A DNA stretch of 6,136 nucleotides from Candidatus Nomurabacteria bacterium (GTDB lineage Bacteria; Patescibacteriota; Minisyncoccia; Phycocordibacterales; UBA9973): assembly GCA_021413625.1 (NCBI GenBank), contig JAIOPY010000012.1, positions 1 through 6,136 of the forward strand, written 5' to 3'. A program made the translations under genes and the position numbers. Under the pieces are notes generated by a model that was not told the DNA's origin, did not search any database, and was given only the letters and a program-made list of their open reading frames with translations. Each line of letters starts with the position of its first letter. Position 1 is the stretch's first letter. Shown piece after piece: positions 1 through 6,136 of this stretch.

Positions 1-134
1 TTCCGCCCAAGAGTTCATATCGACGGCGGAGTTCGGCACCTCGATGTCGGCTCACCTTAGCGCGGCGGTGGAGAAGCTGCCAAGCGTTTGGCTGTTCGCC
101 AATTAAAAAGGTACGCGAGCTGGGTTCAGACCGT
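1..134 (+). rRNA. rrl: 23S rRNA, 3' part, exon upstream of the intron (5' end outside window)
   Basis: This is the domain V segment of 23S rRNA, starting at about E. coli position 2460. It is recognised by the near-universal stretches GAGTTCATATCGACGGCGG (11-29), TCGATGTCGG (41-50, holding the equivalents of A2503 and U2506), the A-loop hairpin GGCTGTTCGCC (90-100) and GGTACGCGAGCTGGGTT (110-126). It ends with CAGACCGT, the equivalent of U2593, where the group I intron begins. The helix-91 region (59-88) keeps its hairpin shape but differs strongly in sequence from the usual bacterial form. The exon forms part of the peptidyl-transferase centre once joined to the second exon. Confidence 0.97.
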
Positions 135-453
135 CCTTCAGCGAAAATTGTTTCGCTTCAGGACAATCTGAACCCTCAGAGGAATTTGAACTTAAAAATT
201 TGAACTGTTTTAATCGAAATTAACCATGAACTTAAATGTTCATCACGGCGGCTGTATGTAGAAATATATACAGACAAGCTAACTAATATCGGCGAAGTCC
301 TGCAAAGGATAACGCCGAGGGAAAGAATTTATTCTGCCCGTAGAGACTGAATGTTAGACTTCTAAAATTTTTAGAAGATGTCACAGTCCGATCCCTTGAG
401 TAATGAAGGTTCAGTTTGCAGAATTTTTTGCAGGCTGATGTAAAACGTAGATG
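135..453 (+). ncRNA. Group I self-splicing intron in 23S rRNA (site L2593), without an ORF
   Basis: This 319-nt insertion interrupts 23S rRNA between the equivalents of U2593 and C2594. A full group I core can be paired by eye. P1 is exon CCGT (131-134) with GCGG (248-251), giving the required U-G pair at the 5' splice site. P2 is 252-260/265-273 with a GAAA loop. P3 is 279-283/353-357, P4 289-294/313-318, P5 298-300/307-309, P6 319-321/337-339 with an extension 324-327/332-335, P7 345-349/384-388 and P8 359-366/370-377. P9-type stems are 394-397/406-409 and 411-422/427-438. P10 is TCACG (243-247) with 3' exon CGTGA (454-458). The intron ends in G453, the expected terminal guanosine. It should excise itself with a guanosine cofactor. 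There are no P7.1/P7.2 stems, so subgroup IA is unlikely. No homing endonuclease is encoded, so the intron probably cannot move by itself. Confidence 0.95.
243..251 (+). promoter_or_regulatory. Internal guide sequence of the group I intron (P1 + P10)
   Basis: The nine bases TCACGGCGG align both exons. GCGG (248-251) pairs with the last four bases of the upstream exon, CCGT, with G248 opposite U134 as the splice-site wobble. The adjoining TCACG pairs with the first five bases of the downstream exon, CGTGA (454-458). It is followed directly by P2, as in other group I introns. This double match is the strongest evidence for the exact splice sites. Confidence 0.88.
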
Positions 454-747
<294 letters not shown>

Positions 748-777
748 AATTTGTAAACCATAACGTAAAAAATAAAA

Positions 778-913
<136 letters not shown>

Positions 914-916
914 CTA

Positions 917-946
917 AAAGACCAGTAAGCACTTACTGGTTTTTTG
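917..946 (+). terminator. Intrinsic terminator of the rRNA operon
   Basis: ACCAGTAA (921-928) and TTACTGGT (933-940) form a perfect 8-bp hairpin with a 4-base loop, followed by a run of five T and preceded by an A-run. It lies 14 nt after the 5S precursor stem and ends the rRNA transcript. Confidence 0.9.
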
Positions 947-972
947 TGTTGTGCTGATAACTATTATATAAT
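944..972 (+). promoter_or_regulatory. Candidate promoter for the DUF975 gene
   Basis: A perfect TATAAT at 967-972 has a weak TTGTGT at 944-949 with 17-bp spacing, just after the rRNA terminator. Transcription would start near 979 and give a leader of about 27 nt without a ribosome binding site. A second -10-like TAAAAT at 993-998 would give a leaderless transcript starting near the ATG at 1006. AT-rich sequence makes chance matches likely. Confidence 0.4.
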
Positions 973-1005
973 TATACTTATTACTAATTTCATAAAATAA
1001 TTTAT

Positions 1006-2900
<1,895 letters not shown>

Positions 2901-2908
2901 AAGATTTT

Positions 2909-3748
2909 ATGAAAAAGGGAAAAATTCTAGTTGTCGGTTCTGTTGTTATAGATACAATTTTTGGAGAAAATTTCTACGGAGGCACTGGAGCAAATATTGC
3001 CTATGGACTAGGCCTACTTGGAGCGAATCCTATGCTTTTTTCTTTGGTAGGTAAAGATTTTAAAAAAGATTTTAGTCCCCATTTAAAAAAAGCAGGCGTG
3101 ACATCGCGAGTTTTTATAGATAAAAACGCTAAGACTGCTAATTTTTCTATATTAATAAACAAAAAAGAAACCCAAGTCGGTGTATGGAAGCCAAATGCTT
3201 ATAAAAATATAAGCAAAACTCCTTTAACCACGACAATCAAACCTAAGGAATTAAAAAAAGTATCAGTAGCTATTTTTTCTACTGGCACACCTCATAGCGC
3301 TATAAAACATTTACAAGAATTTAAAAATTTTTCACAAGATAGTCTTACAATTTTTGACCCTGGGCAGATGATTGCTTTTTATTCTAGAAAAAAATTATTA
3401 GAGTGTTTAAAAATGGCTAACCTTTTTATTTTAAATGAAATGGAGTATAAACAAGCAAAAAAAATTCTTCAGAAAGACCCAGTGAGTGTTTGTAAAAATT
3501 TAAATTTAACTTTTATTAAAACATTAGGTAGAAAAGGTAGTGTTATTTTTCAAAAAGGCAAAAAAATAACAATTAAAGCTGTTATTCCTAAAAAAGTTCT
3601 TGATACTACGGGTGCTGGAGATGCTTATCGTGCTGGACTAATATTTAAGCTATGGCAAGGCAAAACTCTCAGTGAAGCGTGTGCTTTTGGGGCTAAAATC
3701 TCTGCTAGAAATGTTGAGTTTGTCGGATGTCAGCAATACACCGTATAA
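2909..3748 (+). CDS. PfkB-family kinase, probable adenosine kinase
   Basis: This is a 279-residue ribokinase/PfkB-fold sugar or nucleoside kinase. Family marks are the N-terminal strand ILVVGSVVIDTIF (6-18), the substrate-binding GGTGANIAYGLGLLGA (24-39), LSLVGKD-type FSLVGKD (44-50), FDPGQM (149-154), LNEMEYKQA (175-183), KTLGRKGSVIF (204-214), and the ATP/catalytic signature DTTGAGDAYRAGL (232-244) with D238 as the expected base. The C-terminal VEFVGCQQY (269-277) resembles adenosine-kinase-like PfkB proteins. Adjacency to ahcY argues for adenosine as substrate: converting it to AMP would drive SAH hydrolysis. Ribose or another nucleoside cannot be excluded. ATG 2909 starts right before the first beta strand; an in-frame TTG at 2879 would overlap ahcY and add ten unlikely residues. 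A purine-rich GGAAAGAAGG (2881-2890) lies 18 nt upstream, too far for a normal ribosome binding site. Confidence 0.88.
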   Translation: MKKGKILVVGSVVIDTIFGENFYGGTGANIAYGLGLLGANPMLFSLVGKDFKKDFSPHLKKAGVTSRVFIDKNAKTANFSILINKKETQVGVWKPNAYKNISKTPLTTTIKPKELKKVSVAIFSTGTPHSAIKHLQEFKNFSQDSLTIFDPGQMIAFYSRKKLLECLKMANLFILNEMEYKQAKKILQKDPVSVCKNLNLTFIKTLGRKGSVIFQKGKKITIKAVIPKKVLDTTGAGDAYRAGLIFKLWQGKTLSEACAFGAKISARNVEFVGCQQYTV

Positions 3749-3751
3749 AAA

Positions 3752-3779
3752 TTGGTCTTTTAAACTTTTATGTTATAAT
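3752..3779 (+). promoter_or_regulatory. Candidate promoter for metK
   Basis: TGTTATAAT (3771-3779) is an extended -10 with a perfect TATAAT, and TTGGTC (3752-3757) is a weak -35 at 16-bp spacing. It sits in the 43-nt gap after the kinase gene. The -10 ends 12 nt before ATG 3792, leaving a leader of only about 5 nt without a ribosome binding site. metK may thus have its own promoter in addition to read-through from ahcY. No SAM riboswitch would fit in this space. Confidence 0.55.
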
Positions 3780-3791
3780 TTTAATTCACTT

Positions 3792-4856
3792 ATGTTTTAT
3801 AAACACAACAATAATTATACAGTTGAAAGCGTAACTTCTGGACATCCTGATAAAGTTTGTGACCAAATTTCTGATGCAATTCTAGATGCATATCTAAAGG
3901 CTGACCCTAAAAGTCGTGTAGCTGTGGAAACTTTTGGTGGACATAACAAATTAGTAATAGGTGGTGAGGTTACTTCTAAAGGCAAAGTTGATTATGTAAA
4001 AATTGCTCGCCAAGTTTATAAAGATATTGGTTATACAGATAAACTTGAAATATCTGCGCATATTGTTACCCAATCACCTGATATAGCTATGGGTGTTGAT
4101 ACCGGTGGAGCAGGTGACCAAGGCATAATGTATGGTTTTGCTACAAATGAAACTCCAGAATTTTTACCCAAAGGCGTTGTGCTCGCTCATAAATTAGCAA
4201 AGCGTTTGGAAGAAGCTAGAAAAAAGGGACAAATAAAATGGTTACAGCCAGATGGCAAAACTCAAGTTACTTATACTAATGGCAAATTGAAGACTGTTTT
4301 AATCAGTACTCAACATTCTAAAAATGTAACCCAAGAAGAAATAAAAAAGGAAATTACTAAAAAAATAATTTTACCACTACTATCTCCTGAAGAAAGAAAA
4401 AAAGTAAAAATTTTAATAAACCCAACAGGACAATTCATCGCTGGTGGCTTTGAAGCTGATACTGGTTTAACTGGAAGGAAGATAATGGTAGATACTTATG
4501 GTGGGCTTATTCCACATGGGGGAGGATGTTTTTCTGGTAAAGACTCAACAAAAGTTGACCGTTCTGCAGCTTATATGGCTCGTTATGTTGCCAAGAATCT
4601 TGTTGCCTCTGGTTACGGTAAAGAAGTATTGGTTTCTGTGGCATATGCTATTGGTATGGCAGAGCCTTTGATGGTAGAAGCTATAAATGAAAAAGGTAAA
4701 GATTTAGCAGATATTGTTCGCAAGAATTTTGATTTCAAGCCACTCTCAATAATTAAGCAGCTTGGTTTACGTAATCCTATCTTTAAACAAACTGCCGCTT
4801 ATGGGCACTTTGGTAAAAAAAATCTACCTTGGGAGAAGGTTAAGAAGATAGCTTAA
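3792..4856 (+). CDS. metK: S-adenosylmethionine synthetase (methionine adenosyltransferase)
   Basis: The enzyme makes SAM from methionine and ATP, releasing phosphate and pyrophosphate. All main MetK motifs are present: ESVTSGHPDKVCDQISDA (12-29) with H18 and D20, IGGEVTS (56-62), GAGDQGIMYGFATNE (106-120), WLQPDGKTQVT (150-160) with K156, LISTQHS (170-176), INPTGQFIAGG (209-219), LTGRKIMVDTYGG (226-238) with R229 and K230, and HGGGCFSGKDSTKVDRSAAY (242-261) with K250, K254 and D256. It ends AAYGHFGKKNLPWEK (335-349). At 354 residues it is shorter than the usual 380-400, through trimmed loops (for example near 47-56 and around 103-106) and a short tail; the catalytic set is complete. The phosphate loop has Cys where Ala is usual. 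ATG 3792 is chosen because the family starts just before the GHPDK region; longer upstream readings overlap the kinase gene. Confidence 0.97.
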   Translation: MFYKHNNNYTVESVTSGHPDKVCDQISDAILDAYLKADPKSRVAVETFGGHNKLVIGGEVTSKGKVDYVKIARQVYKDIGYTDKLEISAHIVTQSPDIAMGVDTGGAGDQGIMYGFATNETPEFLPKGVVLAHKLAKRLEEARKKGQIKWLQPDGKTQVTYTNGKLKTVLISTQHSKNVTQEEIKKEITKKIILPLLSPEERKKVKILINPTGQFIAGGFEADTGLTGRKIMVDTYGGLIPHGGGCFSGKDSTKVDRSAAYMARYVAKNLVASGYGKEVLVSVAYAIGMAEPLMVEAINEKGKDLADIVRKNFDFKPLSIIKQLGLRNPIFKQTAAYGHFGKKNLPWEKVKKIA

Positions 4857-4871
4857 GCATTTAACCAATAG

Positions 4872-4877
4872 TATAAT
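4872..4877 (+). promoter_or_regulatory. -10-like element ahead of the transporter gene
   Basis: A perfect TATAAT (4872-4877) lies 9 nt before ATG 4887 in the 30-nt gap after metK. A start 6-8 nt downstream would leave at most about 3 nt of leader. There is no clear -35 and no Shine-Dalgarno sequence. It repeats the arrangement seen before ahcY and metK. Confidence 0.4.
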
Positions 4878-4886
4878 GTTTATATT

Positions 4887-5798
4887 ATGCCTTGGTTTTT
4901 AATTGCTTTACTAAACCCTATTCTTCACGCAGGAGTAAATCATCTTGATAAATATTTAATATCAAAATATTTTAGAAATATTCAAGTAGGTTCATTTGTT
5001 ATTTTTTCTGGCTTGTTTTCTGTTATTTTACTTCCAATTGTTATTTTTTTATCTCATGCTCCATTTAGCATTACTATTAGCAACGGTCTAATTCTTGCTG
5101 TAAATGGTACATTGGTAGTGATTGGAGTTATGTCTTATCTTTATGCTTTAAATGAAGATGAAACTTCTTTTGTTGTGCCTCTTTTTCAAATTACACCTAT
5201 TTTTGGTTTAATACTTTCTTTTTTGTTTTTAGGAGAAGTCGTTCAATTTTCTAATATAATGGGAGCTATTGTTGTTTTATTTGGTTCAGCAGTTTTGTCT
5301 TTAGATATAAAAGGCGAAAAATTTAAATTTAAAAAGAAGGTGGTGTTTTTTATGTTAATTGCTTGTTTATGTTATGCGATTAATATAGTGATATTTAAAT
5401 CAATAGCTCTAGATAATGGATTTTGGGAATCGTTGATTTGGGACTTAGTAGGGAAGATTATTTTTGCTATTTTTTTATTTACTTTTATAAATAGTTTTAG
5501 GAGTGCTTTTCTAACTGTTTTACAAACTTATAAATTAAAATTTGTATTATTAACGGGGCTTGATGAGATGTTAACTATATTTGGTGACTGGGCTTTAGTC
5601 TTTTCTGCTCTTATGGCGCCAGTATTTTTTGTTCAGCTGGTTAGTGCTACTCAACCAATTTTCGTATTTATTTTTGGAGTTATTCTTACGTTTTTATATC
5701 CCCAAATAGGTAGAGAAATATTAGAACGCAAATTACTGTTCCAAAAATTATTTGGTATTACTATGGTTATTATAGGGGCTATCATACTGAGCTTTTGA
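4887..5798 (+). CDS. EamA/DMT-superfamily membrane transporter
   Basis: The 303-residue product is almost entirely hydrophobic and shows two tandem EamA-like halves, each about five membrane helices, as in drug/metabolite transporters. The first half ends with the typical stretch YLYALNEDETSFVVPLFQ (84-101), PIFGLILSFLFLGE (104-117) and IMGAIVVLFGSAVLS (124-138). A basic cytoplasmic linker follows (GEKFKFKKK, 143-151). The second half closes with VQLVSATQPIFVFIFGVIL (249-267), ERKLLFQKLFG (280-290) and IIGAIILSF at the C-terminus. The substrate cannot be read from sequence. Known SAM transporters of Rickettsia and Chlamydia belong to this superfamily, and the gene follows metK by 30 nt, so a link to SAM, methionine, homocysteine or nucleosides is possible but unproven. 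ATG 4887 starts directly at the first helix. The TGA stop touches the stop of the minus-strand gene with no gap and no visible terminator. Confidence 0.88.
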   Translation: MPWFLIALLNPILHAGVNHLDKYLISKYFRNIQVGSFVIFSGLFSVILLPIVIFLSHAPFSITISNGLILAVNGTLVVIGVMSYLYALNEDETSFVVPLFQITPIFGLILSFLFLGEVVQFSNIMGAIVVLFGSAVLSLDIKGEKFKFKKKVVFFMLIACLCYAINIVIFKSIALDNGFWESLIWDLVGKIIFAIFLFTFINSFRSAFLTVLQTYKLKFVLLTGLDEMLTIFGDWALVFSALMAPVFFVQLVSATQPIFVFIFGVILTFLYPQIGREILERKLLFQKLFGITMVIIGAIILSF

Positions 5799-6136
5799 TT
5801 AAACTATAGCTTTTCCCATATCTATTTTTTTTCCATGCTTAAGTAATTTCCAGATGAATGTAACTTTATTACTTTTTTCGTCTGATTTTACAACCATACC
5901 TATCTCAAAGACATCACCACTTTTTACTTTTAAGGGTTTCTTGAATGAAAAGAAGCACTGTTCCCAGTGGGTAGAAGGAAGAAAAGGTGAAGTATTTATT
6001 TCAGCATTGTCGGCCAGTTCTGCAGAAAACCATCCCGCAATGCCGTGTATTGTGCCAGTTTTTTGAATTTCTATTTTTCTTAAACCGCTTAACGAGTAGG
6101 GCGTTTTATCTTTTAAATTGTAATCTATAATCTCTG
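5799..6136 (-). CDS. PRMT-like protein arginine methyltransferase, C-terminal part (5' end outside window)
   Basis: Reading the minus strand from the window edge to TAA (5799-5801) gives 111 uninterrupted residues. They match the C-terminal beta-barrel domain of type I protein arginine methyltransferases: IHGIAGWFSAEL (29-40), INTSPFLPSTHWEQCFF (46-62) and LKVKSGDVFEIGM (68-80). THW at visible residues 55-57 (window 5964-5972) followed by EQ corresponds to the THW loop that shapes the arginine pocket; eukaryotic PRMT1 has STSPESPYTHWKQ here. These enzymes transfer methyl from SAM to arginine in proteins. The SAM-binding Rossmann domain and the double-E loop lie beyond 6136, so activity cannot be judged. 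The gene converges on the transporter with zero spacing and is not in the SAM-cycle transcript. A PRMT-fold enzyme with another substrate is the main alternative. Confidence 0.82.
   Translation of the reverse strand, partial: EIIDYNLKDKTPYSLSGLRKIEIQKTGTIHGIAGWFSAELADNAEINTSPFLPSTHWEQCFFSFKKPLKVKSGDVFEIGMVVKSDEKSNKVTFIWKLLKHGKKIDMGKAIV

Noticed and set aside
122..175. The 122-130/167-175 helix as the splice-site P1
   Set aside because: It would pair splice-site U134 with A rather than G and offers no P10; GCGG at 248-251 with TCACG at 243-247 satisfies both.
135..453. Homing endonuclease gene within the 23S intron
   Set aside because: No open frame of useful length on either strand; the sequence is accounted for by the ribozyme core and small hairpins.
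3672..3791. Longer N-terminus for metK
   Set aside because: The added 40 residues are an out-of-frame reading of the kinase's 3' end and the promoter gap; the family begins just before GHPDK.
4851..4858. Palindrome GCTTAAGC at the end of metK as a terminator
   Set aside because: Only a short palindrome without loop or T-run; too weak to call.
5796..5798. Alternative genetic code with TGA as glycine (as in SR1/Gracilibacteria)
   Set aside because: The transporter ends properly at this TGA after a complete EamA domain, and all conserved glycines in the five plus-strand proteins use GGN codons.
5854..6066. Plus-strand 70-aa reading frame
   Set aside because: It is antisense to the PRMT-like gene, whose THW-loop sequence is conserved; no start signals or motifs.

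Overview
The window looks like part of a small, AT-rich bacterial chromosome. An intron in the 23S rRNA gene, very short intergenic gaps, start codons without a Shine-Dalgarno sequence and AT-rich coding suggest a Patescibacteria/CPR-type bacterium. That placement is an inference from style, not a phylogenetic result. The genetic code appears standard: one gene ends in TGA, and no conserved glycine needs TGA.

Left part (1-946): the 3' end of an rRNA operon. The last part of 23S rRNA, starting near E. coli position 2460, is split at the equivalent of position 2593, in the peptidyl-transferase region, by a compact 319-nt group I intron (135-453). The intron has no ORF. P1 to P9 and P10 can be drawn by eye, and P1 and P10 fix both splice sites to the nucleotide. 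A 40-nt spacer, 5S rRNA (about 788-903) and an intrinsic terminator (917-946) follow.

Middle part (1006-4856): a DUF975-type membrane protein, then a cluster for S-adenosylmethionine turnover. This cluster is S-adenosylhomocysteine hydrolase (ahcY), a PfkB-family kinase that is probably an adenosine kinase, and methionine adenosyltransferase (metK). MetK makes SAM, methyltransferases turn it into SAH, AhcY splits SAH into homocysteine and adenosine, and the kinase would remove adenosine as AMP and so pull the reversible AhcY reaction forward. No methionine synthase is visible here.

Right part (4887-6136): an EamA/DMT-type transporter, met tail to tail with zero spacing by the 3' end of a minus-strand gene. 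Its visible 111 residues read as the C-terminal beta-barrel of a protein arginine methyltransferase (PRMT), including the THW loop. A PRMT-like enzyme beside a SAM-recycling cluster, in what looks like a reduced bacterium, is with the rRNA intron the most notable content.

Several plus-strand genes have a -10-like hexamer only 7-12 nt before the ATG and no ribosome binding site, which suggests leaderless or nearly leaderless transcripts.
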